Part shown: positions 26,119 to 39,900 of the stretch, piece by piece | Numbering within the stretch: the first letter of the stretch is position 1 | Layout: each line of letters begins with the position of its first letter | Assembly: GCA_034509755.1 (NCBI GenBank) | Contig: CM067549.1 | Span: forward strand, 41,181,305 to 41,245,304 | Source of the DNA: Anisodus tanguticus | Taxonomy: Eukaryota; Streptophyta; Magnoliopsida; Solanales; Solanaceae | Direction: 5' to 3' | DNA: 64,000 nucleotides | The notes under the pieces: generated by a model | Seen by the model: the letters and a program-made list of their open reading frames with translations, nothing else | What the model was told of the DNA's origin: nothing | The model's database searches: none | Made by a program: the position numbers and the translations under genes

Positions 26119-28988
26119 GAGTTGATTACTAGCCTATTTGTGATGCACTAGGTAAATTTCAGTACAAATAGAGATAATCGATAGGATTTAGAAAATATGT
26201 GTGCTAATACCCACCGAAATTGCAAAAAATCACAAATTGGAGTTTCTGAGTTTAGAAATACAATACTAAGTAAGGTCAGCGACGAATATGTAATCGATGT
26301 CGATCATAAGCCTATTTTTCATGGACCGAGTGAATTTCAGGCCAATTAGAGATAGTCGATAGGGTTCTAAAAAATTCATGTGCAAATACCCACCGAAAGT
26401 GCAAAAAATCACGAATTTGAGTTTTTGGGTTTAGAAATGCAATACTAAGCGACATCGGCCATGAAGAAGTAATGGATGTCGATCACAAGCATATTTGTCA
26501 TGGCTCGGTGAATTTTCAGGTCAATTAGAGAAAATTATAGAATTTTAGAAAATCGTGCGCTAATATCCACCGAAAGTGCAAAAAATCATGAATTTGTATT
26601 TCGGGTTTAAAATGCAATAATAAGAGACGTCGGCCATGACGAAGTAATGGGAGTCGATTACTAGCCTATTTGTGATGCACTAGGTACATTTTAGGCCAAT
26701 TAGAGAGTCGACGAGGATTTAGAAAATCCGTGTGCTAATACCCACCGAAAGTGCACAAAATCACAAATATGAGTTTCTGAGTTTAGAAATACAATACTAA
26801 GTAAGGTCGGCCACGAATAAGTAATGGATGTCGATCATAAGCCTATTTTTCATGGACCGAGCAAATTTCAGGCCAATTAGAGATAGTCGATACGATTCTA
26901 GAAAATTCATGTGCTAATACGCACCGGAAGTGCAAGAAATCACGAATTTGAGTTTCGGGTTTAGAAATGCAATACTAAGCGAGGTCGGCCATGAAGAAGT
27001 AATGGATGTCGATCGAACCTATTTTTCATGGACCAGGTGAATTTCAGGCCAATTAGATACAAATGATAGAATTTTAGAAAATATGTGCGCTAATATCCAT
27101 CGAAAGTGCAAAGAAACAAGAATTTGTGTTTCTGGGCTTAAAATGCAATAATAAGTGACGTCGCCATTACAACGTAATGGGAGTCGATTACTAGCCTATT
27201 TGTGATGCACTAGGTAAATTTCAGTACAAATAGAGATAATCGATAGGATTTACAAAATATGTGTGCTAATACCCACCGAAATTGCAAAAAATCACAAATT
27301 GGAGTTTCTGAGTTTAGAAATACAATACTAAGTAAGGTCAGCGACAAATAAGTAATGGATGTCGATCATAAGCCTATTTTTCATGGACCGAGTGAATTTC
27401 ATGCCAATTAGAGATAGTCGATAGGGTTCTAAAAAATTCATGTGCTAATACCCACCGAAAGTGCAAAAAATCACGAATTTGAGTTTTTGGGTTTAGAAAT
27501 GCAATACTAAGCGACATCGGCCATGAAGAAGTAATGGATGTCGATCACAAGCATATTTGTCATGGCTCTGGTGAATTTCAGGTCAATTAGAGAAAATTAT
27601 AGAATTTTAGAAAATCTGTGCGCTAATATCCACTGAAAGTGCAAAAAATCATGAATTTGTATTTCTGGGTTTAAAATGCAATAATAAGTGACGTCGCCAT
27701 TACGAAGTAATGGGAGTCAATTACTAGCCTATTTGTGATGCACTAGGTACATTTTAGGTCAATTAGAGATAATCGACAGGATTTAGAAAATCCGTGTGCT
27801 AATACCCACCGAAAGTGCACAAAATCACAAATATGAGTTTCTGAGTTTAGAAATACAATACTAAGTAAGGTCGGCCACGAATAAGTAATGGATGTCGATC
27901 ATAAGCCTATTTTTCATGGACCGAGTGAATTTCAGGCCAATTAGAGATAGTCGATAGGGTTCTAAAAAATTCATGTGCTAATACCCACCGAAAGTGCAAA
28001 AAATCACGAATTTGAGTTTTTGGGTTTAGAAATGCAATACTAAGCGACATCGGCCATGAAGAAGTAATGGATGTCGATCAGAAACCTATTTTTCATGGAC
28101 CAGGTGAATTTCGGCCAATTAGATACAAATGATAGAATTTTAGAAAATATGTGCGCTAATATCCACCGAAAGTGCAAAAATCATGAATTTGTGTTTCTCG
28201 GCTTAAAATGCAATAATAAGTGACGTCGGACATGACTAAGTAATGGGAGTCGATTACTAGCCTATTTGTGATGCACTAGGTATATTTCATGACAAATAGA
28301 GACAATCGATAGGATTTAGAAAATATGTGTGCTAATACCCACCGAAAGTGCAAAAAATCACAAATTGGAGTTTCTAGGTTTAGAAATACAATACTAAGTG
28401 ACGTCGGCCACGAGGAAGTAATGGATGTCGATCATAAGCCTATTTTTCATGGACCGATGAATTTCATGTCAATTAGAGACAGTCGACAGGATTCTAAAAA
28501 ATTCATGTGCTAATACCCACCGAAAGTGCAAAAAATCACGAATTTGAGTTTTTGGGTTTAGAAATGCAATACTAAGCGACATCGGCCATGAAGAAGTAAT
28601 GGATGTCGATCACAAGCATATTTGTCATGGCTCTGGTGAATTTCAGGTCAATTAGAGAAAATTATAGAATTTTAGAAAATCTGTGCGCTAATATCCACTG
28701 AAAGTGCAAAAAATCATGAATTTGTATTTCTGGGTTTAAAATGCAATAATAAGAGACGTCGGCCATGACGAAGTAATGGGAGTCGATTACTAGCCTATTT
28801 GTGATGCACTAGGTACATTTTAGGCCAATTAGAGAGTCGACAGGATTTAGAAAATCCGTGTGCTAATACCCACCGAAAGTGCACAAAATCACAAATATGA
28901 GTTTCTGAGTTTAGAAATACAATACTAAGTAAGGTCGGCCACGAATAAGTAATGGATGTCGATCATAAGCCTATTTTTCATGGACCGA

Positions 28989-31648
28989 GCAAATTTCAGG
29001 CCAATTAGAGATAGTCGATACGATTCTAGAAAATTCATGTGCTAATACCCACCGGAAGTGCAAAAAATCACGAATTTGAGTTTCTGGGTTTAGAAATGCA
29101 ATACTAAGCGAGGTCGGCCATGAAGAAGTAATGGATGTCGATCAGAAGCCTATTTTTCATGGACCAGGGTGAATTTCGGCCAATTAGATACAAATGATAG
29201 AATTTTAGAAAATTTGTGCGCTAATATCCACCGAAAGTGCAAAAATCATGAATTTGTGTTTCGGGCTTAAAATGCAATAATAAGTGACGTCGGACATGAC
29301 GAAGCAATGGGAGTCGATTAATAGCCAATTGGTGATGCACTAGGTATATTTCATGACAAATAGAGACAATCGATAGGATTTAGAAAATATGTGTGCTAAT
29401 ACCCACCGAAAGTGCAAAAAATAACAAATTGGAGTTTCGGGCTTAGAAATGCAATAATAAGTGACGTCGACCTTGAGGAAGTATTGGATGTCTCGATCAT
29501 AAACCTATTTTTCATGGACCGGGGTGAATTTCATCCCAATTAGAGACAATCGACGGGATTCTAGAAAATTCATTTGCTAATACCCACCGAAAGTGCAAAA
29601 AATCACGAATTTGAGTTTCGGGTTTAGAAATGCAATACTAAGCGACGTCGGCCATGAAGAAGTAATGGATGTCCATCACAAACCTATTTTTCATGGCATT
29701 GGTGAATTTCGGGCCAATTAGAGACAAATGATAGAATTTTAGAAAATATGTGCGCTAATATCCACCGAAAGTGCAAAGAAACAAGAATTTGTGTTTCGGG
29801 CTTAAAATGCAATAATAAGTGACGTCGCCATTACAAAGTAATGGGAGTTGATTACTAGCCTATTTGTGATGCACTAGGTAAATTTCAGGTACAAATAGAG
29901 ATAATCGATAGGATTTAGAAAATATGTGTGCTAATACCCACCGAAATTGCAAAAAATCACAAATTGGAGTTTCGAGTTTAGAAATACAATACTAAGTAAG
30001 GTCGCGACGAATAAGTAATGGATGTCGATCATAAGCCTATTTTTCATGGACCGAGTGAATTTCAGGCCAATTAGAGATAGTCGATAGGGTTCTAAAAAAT
30101 TCATGTGCTAATACCCACCGAAAGTGCAAAAAATCACGAATTTGAGTTTTTGGGTTTAGAAATGCAATACTAAGCGACATCGGCCATGAAGAAGTAATGG
30201 ATGTCGATCACAAGCATATTTGTCATGGCTCTGGTGAATTTCAGGTCAATTAGAGAAAATTATAGAATTTTAGAAAATCTGTGCGCTAATATCCACTGAA
30301 AGTGCAAAAAATCATGAATTTGTATTTCTGGGTTTAAAATGCAATAATAAGAGACGTCGGCCATGACGAAGTAATGGGAGTCGATTACTAGCCTATTTGT
30401 GATGCACTAGGTACATTTTAGGCCAATTAGAGAGTCGACAGGATTTAGAAAATCCGTGTGCTAATACCCACCGAAAGTGCACAAAATCACAAATATGAGT
30501 TTCTGAGTTTAGAAATACAATACTAAGTAAGGTCGGCCACGAATAAGTAATGGATATCGATCATAAGCCTATTTTTCATGGACCGAGTGAATTTCAGGCC
30601 AATTAGAGATAGTCGATAGGGTTCTAAACAATTCATGTGCTAATACCCACCGAAAGTGCAAAAAATCACGAATTTGAATTTTTGGGTTTAGAAATGCAAT
30701 ACTAAGCGACATCGGCCATGAAGAAGTAATGGATGTCGATCAGAAACCTATTTTTCATGGACCAGGTGAATTTCAGGCCAATTAGATACAAATGATAGAA
30801 TTTTAGAAAATCTGTGCGCTAATATCCACCGAAAGTGCAAAAATCATGAATTTGTGTTTCTCGGCTTAAAATGCAATAATAAGTGACGTCGGACATGACT
30901 AAGCAATGGGAGTCGATTACTAGCCTATTTGTGATGCACTAGGTATATTTCATGACAAATAGAGACAATCGATAGGAAAATATGTGTGCTAATACCCGCC
31001 GAAAGTGGAAAAAATCACAAATTGGAGTTTCTAGGCTTAGAAATGCAATAATAAGTGACGTCGGCCATGAGGAAGTAATGGGTGTCTGTCACAAGCCTAT
31101 TTTTCATGGACCGGATGAATTTCATGTCAATTAGAGACAGTCGACAGGATTCTAAAAAATTCATGTGCTAATACCCACCGAAAGTGCAAAAAATCACGAA
31201 TTTGAATTTTTGGGTTTAGAAATGCAATACTAAGCGACATCGGCCATGAAGAAGTAATGGATGTCGATCACAAGCATATTTGTCATGGCTCTGGTGAATT
31301 TCAGGTCAATTAGAGAAAATTATAGAATTTTAGAAAATCTGTGCGCTAATATCCACTGAAAGTGCAAAAAATCATGAATTTGTATTTCTGGGTTTAAAAT
31401 GCAATAATAAGAGACGTCGGCCAGGACGAAGTAATGGGAGTCGATTACTAGCCTATTTGTGATGCACTAGGTACATTTTAGGCCAATTAGAGAGTCGACA
31501 GGATTTAGAAAATCCGTGTGCTAATACCCACCGAAGAAAGTGCACAAAATCACAAATATGAGTTTCGAGTTTAGAAATACAATACTAAGTAAGGTCGGCC
31601 ACGAATAAGTAATGGATGTCGATCATAAGCCTATTTTTCATGGACCGA
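28989..31648 (+). repeat. 15-monomer HOR unit, copy 1 (2,660 bp)
   Basis: The unit starts at the marker gcaaatttcaggcc. It contains in order: the B tail attaatagccaattggtgat, gaccttgagg, a caaagaaacaag B monomer with the ccattac dyad, aggtcgcgacg, two gatagggttct A monomers (the second reading ttctaaacaattc near 30623), gacatcggcc, and gagacgtcgg B monomers. The following unit repeats this order. Confidence 0.75.
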
Positions 31649-34311
31649 GCAAATTTCAGGCCAATTAGAGATAGTCGATACGATTCAAGAAAATTCATGT
31701 GCTAATACCCGCCGGAAGTGCAAAAAATCACGAATTTGAGTTTTTGGGTTTAGAAATGCAATACTAAGCGAGGTCGGCCATGAAGAAGTAATGGATGTCG
31801 ATCAGAAGCCTATTTTTCATGGACCAGGTGAATTTCAGGCCAATTAGATACAAATGATAGAATTTTAGAAAATTTGTGCGCTAATTTAATCCACCGAAAG
31901 TGCAAAAATCATGAATTTGTGTTTCTGGGCTTAAAATGCAATAATAAGTGACGTCGGACATGACGAAGCAATGGGAGTCGATTAATAGCCAATTGGTGAT
32001 GCACTAGGTATATTTCATGACAAATAGAGACAATCGATAGGATTTAGAAAATATGTGTGCTAATACCCGCCGAAAGTGCAAAAAATAACAAATTGGAGTT
32101 TCTGGGCTTAGAAATGCAATAATAAGTGACGTCGACCTTGAGGAAGTATTGGGTGTCTGTCACAAACCTATTTTTCATGGACCGGGTGAATTTCATCCCA
32201 ATTAGAGACAGTCGACAGGATTCTAGAAAATCTGTTTGCTAATACCCACCAGAAGTGCAAAAAATCACGAATTTGAGTTTCTGGGTTTAGAAATGCAATA
32301 CTAAGCGACGTCGGCCATGAAGAAGTAATGGATGTCCATCACAAACCTATTTTTCATGGCATTGGTGAATTTCAGGCCAATTAGAGACAAATGATAGAAT
32401 TTTAGAAAATATGTGCGCTAATATCCACCGAAAGTGCAAAGAAACAAGAATTTGTGTTTCTGGGCTTAAAATGCAATAATAAGTGACGTCGCCATTACAA
32501 AGTAATGGGAGTTGATTACTAGCCTATTTGTGATGCACTAGAAATTTCAAGTACAAATAGAGATAATCGATAGGATTTAGAAAATATGTGTGCTAATACC
32601 CACCGAAATTGCAAAAAATCACAAATTGGAGTTTCTGAGTTTAGAAATACAATACTAAGTAAGGTCAGCGACGAATAAGTAATGGATGTCGATCATAAGC
32701 CTATTTTTCATGGACCGAGTGAATTTCAGGCCAATTAGAGATAGTCGATAGGGTTCTAAAAAATTCATGTGCTAATACCCACCGAAAGTGCAAAAAATCA
32801 CGAATTTGAGTTTTTGGGTTTAGAAATGCAATACTAAGCGACATCGGCCATGAAGAAGTAATGGATGTCGATCACAAGCATATTTGTCATGGCTCTGGTG
32901 AATTTCAGGTCAATTAGAGAAAATTATAGAATTTTAGAAAATCTGTGCGCTAATATCCACTGAAAGTGCAAAAAATCATGAATTTGTGTTTCGGGTTTAA
33001 AATGCAATAATAAGAGACGTCGCCATGACGAAGTAATGGGAGTCGATTACTAGCCTATTTGTGATGCACTAGGTACATTTTAGGCCAATTAGAGAGTCGA
33101 TAGGATTTAGAAAATCCGTGTGCTAATACCCACCGAAAGTGCACAAAATCACAAATATGAGTTTCTGAGTTTAGAAATACAATACTAAGTAAGGTCGGCC
33201 ACGAATAAGTAATGGATATCGATCATAAGCCTATTTTTCATGGACCGAGTGAATTTCAGGCCAATTAGAGATAGTCGATAGGGTTCTAAACAATTCATGT
33301 GCTAATACCCACCGAAAGTGCAAAAAATCACGAATTTGAGTTTTTGGGTTTAGAAATGCAATACTAAGCGACATCGGCCATGAAGAAGTAATGGATGTCG
33401 ATCAGAAACCTATTTTTCATGGACCAGGTGAATTTCAGGCCAATTAGATACAAATGATAGAATTTTAGAAAATCTGTGCGCTAATATCCACCGAAAGTGC
33501 AAAAATCATGAATTTGTGTTTCTCGGCTTAAAATGCAATAATAAGTGACGTCGGACATGACTAAGTAATGGGAGTCGATTACTAGCCTATTTGTGATGCA
33601 CTAGGTATATTTCATGACAAATAGAGATAATCGATAGGATTTAGAAAATATGTGTGCTAATACCCACCGAAAGTGCAAAAAATCACAAATTGGAGTTTCT
33701 AGTTTAGAAATACAATACTAAGTAAGGTCGGCCACGAATAAGTAATGGATGTCGATCATAAGCCTATTTTTCATGGACCGAGTGAATTTCATGTCCAATT
33801 AGAGATAGTCGATAGGGTTCTAAAAAATTCATGTGCTAATACCCACCGAAAGTGCAAAAAATCACGAATTTGAATTTTTGGGTTTAGAAATGCAATACTA
33901 AGCGACATCGGCCATGAAGAAGTAATGGATGTCGATCACAAGCATATTTGTCATGGCTCGGTGAATTTCGGTCAATTAGAGAAAATTATAGAATTTTAGA
34001 AAATTGTGCGCTAATATCCACCGAAAGTGCAAAAAATCATGAATTTGTATTTCTGGGTTTAAAATGCAATAATAAGAGACGTCGGCCATGACGAAGTAAT
34101 GGGAGTCGATTACTAGCCTATTTGTGATGCACTAGGTACATTTTAGGCCAATTAGAGAGTCGACAGGATTTAGAAAATCCGTGTGCTAATACCCACCGAA
34201 AGTGCACAAAATCACAAATATGAGTTTCTGAGTTTAGAAATACAATACTAAGTAAGGTCGGCCACGAATAAGTAATGGATGTCGATCATAAGCCTATTTT
34301 TCATGGACCGA
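31649..34311 (+). repeat. 15-monomer HOR unit, copy 2 (2,663 bp)
   Basis: This repeats the variant order of the preceding unit, including the private ttctaaacaattc A monomer (near 33285) and the gatatcgatc variant. Copy 1 has many CWG-to-CG changes where copy 2 reads CTG or CAG, and the reverse occurs elsewhere. Confidence 0.75.
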
Positions 34312-36969
34312 GCAAATTTCAGCCAATTAGAGATAGTCGATACGATTCTAGAAAATTCATGTGCTAATACCCACCGGAAGTGCAAAAAATCACGAATTTG
34401 AGTTTCTGGGTTTAGAAATGCAATACTAAGCGAGGTCGGCCATGAAGAAGTAATGGATGTCGATCGAAAGCCTATTTTTCATGGACCAGTGAATTTCGGG
34501 CCAATTAGATACAAATGATAGAATTTTAGAAAATTTGTGCGCTAATATCCACCGAAAGTGCAAAAATCATGAATTTGTGTTTCTGGGCTTAAAATGCAAT
34601 AATAAGTGACGTCGGACATGACGAAGCAATGGGAGTCGATTAATAGCCAATTGGTGATGCACTAGGTATATTTCATGACAAATAGAGACAATCGATAGGA
34701 TTTAGAAAATATGTGTGCTAATACCCACCCGAAAGTGCAAAAAATAACAAATTGGAGTTTCGGGCTTAGAAATGCAATAATAAGTGACGTCGACCTTGAG
34801 GAAGTAATGGGTGTCGTCACAAACCTATTTTTCATGGACCGGGTGAATTTCATCCCAATTAGAGACAGTCGACAGGATTCTAGAAAATCTGTTTGCTAAT
34901 ACCCACCAGAAGTGCAAAAAATCACGAATTTGAGTTTCTGGGTTTAGAAATGCAATACTAAGCGACGTCGGCCATGAAGAAGTAATGGATGTCCATCACA
35001 AACCTATTTTTCATGGCATTGGTGAATTTCAGGCCAATTAGAGACAAATGATAGAATTTTAGAAAATATGTGCGCTAATATCCACCGAAAGTGCAAAGAA
35101 ACAAGAATTTGTGTTTCTGGGCTTAAAATGCAATAATAAGTGACGTCGCCATTACAAAGTAATGGGAGTTGATTACTAGCCTATTTGTGATGCACTAGGT
35201 AAATTTCAGTACAAATAGAGATAATCGATAGGATTTAGAAAATATGTGTGCTAATACCCACCGAAATTGCAAAAAATCACAAATTGGAGTTTCTGAGTTT
35301 AGAAATACAATACTAAGTAAGGTCAGCGACGAATAAGTAATGGATGTCGATCATAAGCCTATTTTTCATGGACCGAGTGAATTTCAGGCCAATTAGAGAT
35401 AGTCGATAGGGTTCTAAAAAATTCATGTGCTAATACCCACCGAAAGTGCAAAAAATCACGAATTTGAGTTTTTGGTTTAGAAATGCAATACTAAGCGACA
35501 TCGGCCATGAAGAAGTAATGGATGTCGATCACAAGCATATTTGTCATGGCTCGGTGAATTTCGGTCAATTAGAGAAAATTATAGAATTTTAGAAAATCTG
35601 TGCGCTAATATCCACTGAAAGTGCAAAAAATCATGAATTTGTATTTCTGGGTTTAAAATGCAATAATAAGAGACGTCGGCCATGACGAAGTAATGGGAGT
35701 CGATTACTAGCCTATTTGTGATGCACTAGGTACATTTTAGGCCAATTAGAGAGTCGACAGGATTTAGAAAATCCGTGTGCTAATACCCACCGAAAGTGCA
35801 CAAAATCACAAATATGAGTTTCTGAGTTTAGAAATACAATACTAAGTAAGGTCGGCCACGAATAAGTAATGGATGTCGATCATAAGCCTATTTTTCATGG
35901 ACCGAGTGAATTTCAGGCCAATTAGAGATAGTCGATAGGGTTCTAAAAAATTCATGTGCTAATACCCACCGAAAGTGCAAAAAATCACGAATTTGAGTTT
36001 TTGGGTTTAGAAATGCAATACTAAGCGACATCGGCCATGAAGAAGTAATGGATGTCGATCAGAAACCTATTTTTCATGGACCAGGTGAATTTCAGGCCAA
36101 TTAGATACAAATGATAGAATTTTAGAAAATATGTGCGCTAATATCCACCGAAAGTGCAAAGAAACAAGAATTTGTGTTTCTGGGCTTAAAATGCAATAAT
36201 AAGTGACGTCGCCATTACAAAGTAATGGGAGTTGATTACTAGCCTATTTGTGATGCACTAGGTAAATTTCAGTACAAATAGAGATAATCGATAGGATTTA
36301 GAAAATATGTGTGCTAATACCCACCGAAATTGCAAAAAATCACAAATTGGAGTTTCTGAGTTTAGAAATACAATACTAAGTAAGGTCAGCGACGAATAAG
36401 TAATGGATGTCGATCATAAGCCTATTTTTCATGGACCGATGAATTTCATGTCCAATTAGAGATAGTCGATAGGGTTCTAAAAAATTCATGTGCTAATACC
36501 CACCGAAAGTGCAAAAAATCACGAATTTGAGTTTTTGGGTTTAGAAATGCAATACTAAGCGACATCGGCCATGAAGAAGTAATGGATGTCGATCACAAGC
36601 ATATTTGTCATGGCTCGGTGAATTTCGGTCAATTAGAGAAAATTATAGAATTTTAGAAAATCTTGTGCGCTAATATCCACTGAAAGTGCAAAAAATCATG
36701 AATTTGTATTTCTGGGTTTAAAATGCAATAATAAGAGACGTCGGCCAGGACGAAGTAATGGGAGTCGATTACTAGCCTATTTGTGATGCACTAGGTACAT
36801 TTTAGGCCAATTAGAGAGTCGACAGATTTAGAAAATCCGTGTGCTAATACCTACCGAAAGTGCACAAAATCACAAATATGAGTTTCTGAGTTTAGAAATA
36901 CAATACTAAGTAAGGTCGGCCACGAATAAGTAATGGATGTCGATCATAAGCCTATTTTTCATGGACCGA
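34312..36969 (+). repeat. 15-monomer HOR unit, variant copy 3 (2,658 bp)
   Basis: The first nine or so monomers follow the order of the two preceding units. The last six switch to a caaagaaacaag/ccattacaaagtaatgg series (36140-36230) in place of the ttctcggc/gacatgac series, so this is a recombinant of two HOR haplotypes. Confidence 0.6.
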
Positions 36970-39900
36970 GCAAATTTCGGCCAATTAGAGATAGTCGATA
37001 CGATTCTAGAAAATTCATGTGCTAATACCCACCGGAAGTGCAAAAAATCACGAATTTGAGTTTCGGGTTTAGAAATGCAATACTAAGCGAGGTCGGCCAT
37101 GAAGAAGTAATGTATGTCGATCAGAAGCCTATTTTTCATGGACCAGGCGAATTTCAGGCCAATTAGATACAAATGATAGAATTTTAGAAAATTTGTGCGC
37201 TAATTTAATCCACCGAAAGTGCAAAAATCATGAATTTGTGTTTCTGGGCTTAAAATGCAATAATAAGTGACGTCGGACATGACGAAGCAATGGGAGTCGA
37301 TTAATAGCCAATTGGTGATGCACTAGGTATATTTCATGACAAATAGAGACAATCGATAGGATTTAGAAAATATGTGTGCTAATACCCGCCGAAAGTGCAA
37401 AAAATAACAAATTGGAGTTTCTGGGCTTAGAAATGCAATAATAAGTGACGTCGACCTTGAGGAAGTATTGGGTGTCTGTCACAAACCTATTTTTCATGGA
37501 CCGGGTGAATTTCATCCCAATTAGAGACAATCGACGAGGATTCTAGAAAATTCATGTTTGCTAATACCCACCGAAAGTGCAAAAATCACGAATTTGAGTT
37601 TCTGGGTTTAGAAATGCAATACTAAGCGACGTCGGCCATGAAGAAGTAATGGATGTCCATCACAAACCTATTTTTCATGGCATTGGTGAATTTCAGGCCA
37701 ATTAGAGACAAATGATAGAATTTTAGAAAATATGTGCGCTAATATCCACCGAAAGTGCAAAGAAACAAGAATTTGTGTTTCTGGGCTTAAAATGCAATAA
37801 TAAGTGACGTCGCCATTACAAAGTAATGGGAGTTGATTACTAGCCTATTTGTGATGCACTAGGTAAATTTCAGTACAAATAGAGATAATCGATAGGATTT
37901 AGAAAATATGTGTGCTAATACCCACCGAAATTGCAAAAAATCACAAATTGGAGTTTCTGAGTTTAGAAATACAATACTAAGTAAGGTCGCGACGAATAAG
38001 TAATGGATGTCGATCATAAGCCTATTTTTCATGGACCGAGTGAATTTCAGGCCAATTAGAGATAGTCGATAGGGTTCTAAAAAATTCATGTGCTAATACC
38101 CACCGAAAGTGCAAAAAATCACGAATTTGAGTTTTTGGGTTTAGAAATGCAATACTAAGCGACATCGGCCATGAAGAAGTAATGGATGTCGATCACAAGC
38201 ATATTTGTCATGGCTCTGGTGAATTTCAGGTCAATTAGAGAAAATTATAGAATTTTAGAAAATCTGTGCGCTAATATCCACTGAAAGTGCAAAAAATCAT
38301 GAATTTGTATTTCTGGGTTTAAAATGCAATAATAAGAGACGTCGGCCATGACGAAGTAATGGGAGTCGATTACTAGCCTATTTGTGATGCACTAGGTACA
38401 TTTTAGGCCAATTAGAGAGTCGACAGGATTTAGAAAATCCGTGTGCTAATACCCACCGAAAGTGCACAAAATCACAAATATGAGTTTCTGAGTTTAGAAA
38501 TACAATACTAAGTAAGGTCGGCCACGAATAAGTAATGGATGTCGATCATAAGCCTATTTTTCATGGACCGAGCAAATTTCAGGCCAATTAGAGATAGTCG
38601 ATACGATTCTAGAAAATTCATGTGCTAATACCCGCCGGAAGTGCAAAAAATCACGAATTTGAGTTTCTGGGTTTAGAAATGCAATACTAAGCGAGGTCGG
38701 CCATGAAGAAGTAATGGATGTCGATCAGAAGCCTATTTTTCATGGACCAGGTGAATTTCAGGCCAATTAGATACAAATGATAGAATTTTAGAAAATTTGT
38801 GCGCTAATTTAATCCACCGAAAGTGCAAAAATCATGAATTTGTGTTTCTGGGCTTAAAATGCAATAATAAGTGACGTCGGACATGACGAAGCAATGGGAG
38901 TCGATTAATAGCCAATTGGTGATGCACTAGGTATATTTCATGACAAATAGAGACAATCGATAGGATTTAGAAAATATGTGTGCTAATACCCGCCGAAAGT
39001 GCAAAAAATAACAAATTGGAGTTTCTGGGCTTAGAAATGCAATAATAAGTGACGTCGACCTTGAGGAAGTATTGGGTGTCTGTCACAAGCCTATTTTTCA
39101 TGGACCGGATGAATTTCATGTCAATTAGAGACAGTCGACAGGATTCTAAAAAATTCATGTGCTAATACCCACCGAAAGTGCAAAAAATCACGAATTTGAA
39201 TTTTTGGGTTTAGAAATGCAATACTAAGCGACATCGGCCATGAAGAAGTAATGGATGTCGATCACAAGCATATTTTTCATGGCTCTGGTGAATTTCAGGT
39301 CAATTAGAGAAAAATTATAGAATTTTAGAAAATCTGTGCGCTAATATCCACTGAAAGTGCAAAAAATCATGAATTTGTGTTTCTGGGTTTAAAATGCAAT
39401 AATAAGAGACGTCGGCCATTACGAAGTAATGGGAGTCGATTACTAGCCTATTTGTGATGCACTAGGTACATTTTAGGCCAATTAGAGAGTCGATCGATAG
39501 GATTTAGAAAATCCGTGTGCTAATACCCACCGAAAGTGCACAAAATCACAAATATGAGTTTCGAGTTTAGAAATACAATACTAAGTAAGGTCGGCCACGA
39601 ATAAGTAATGGATGTCGATCATAAGCCTATTTTTCATGGACCGAGCAAATTTCGGGCCAATTAGAGATAGTCGATACGATTCTAGAAAATTCATGTGCTA
39701 ATACCCACCGAAAGTGCAAAAAATCACGAATTTGAGTTTTGGGTTTAGAAATGCAATACTAAGCGAGGTCGGCCATGAAGAAGTAATGGATGTCGATCGA
39801 AAGCCTATTTTTCATGGACCAGTGAATTTCGGCCAATTAGATACAAATGATAGAATTTTAGAAAATTTGTGCGCTAATATCCACCGAAAGTGCAAAAATC

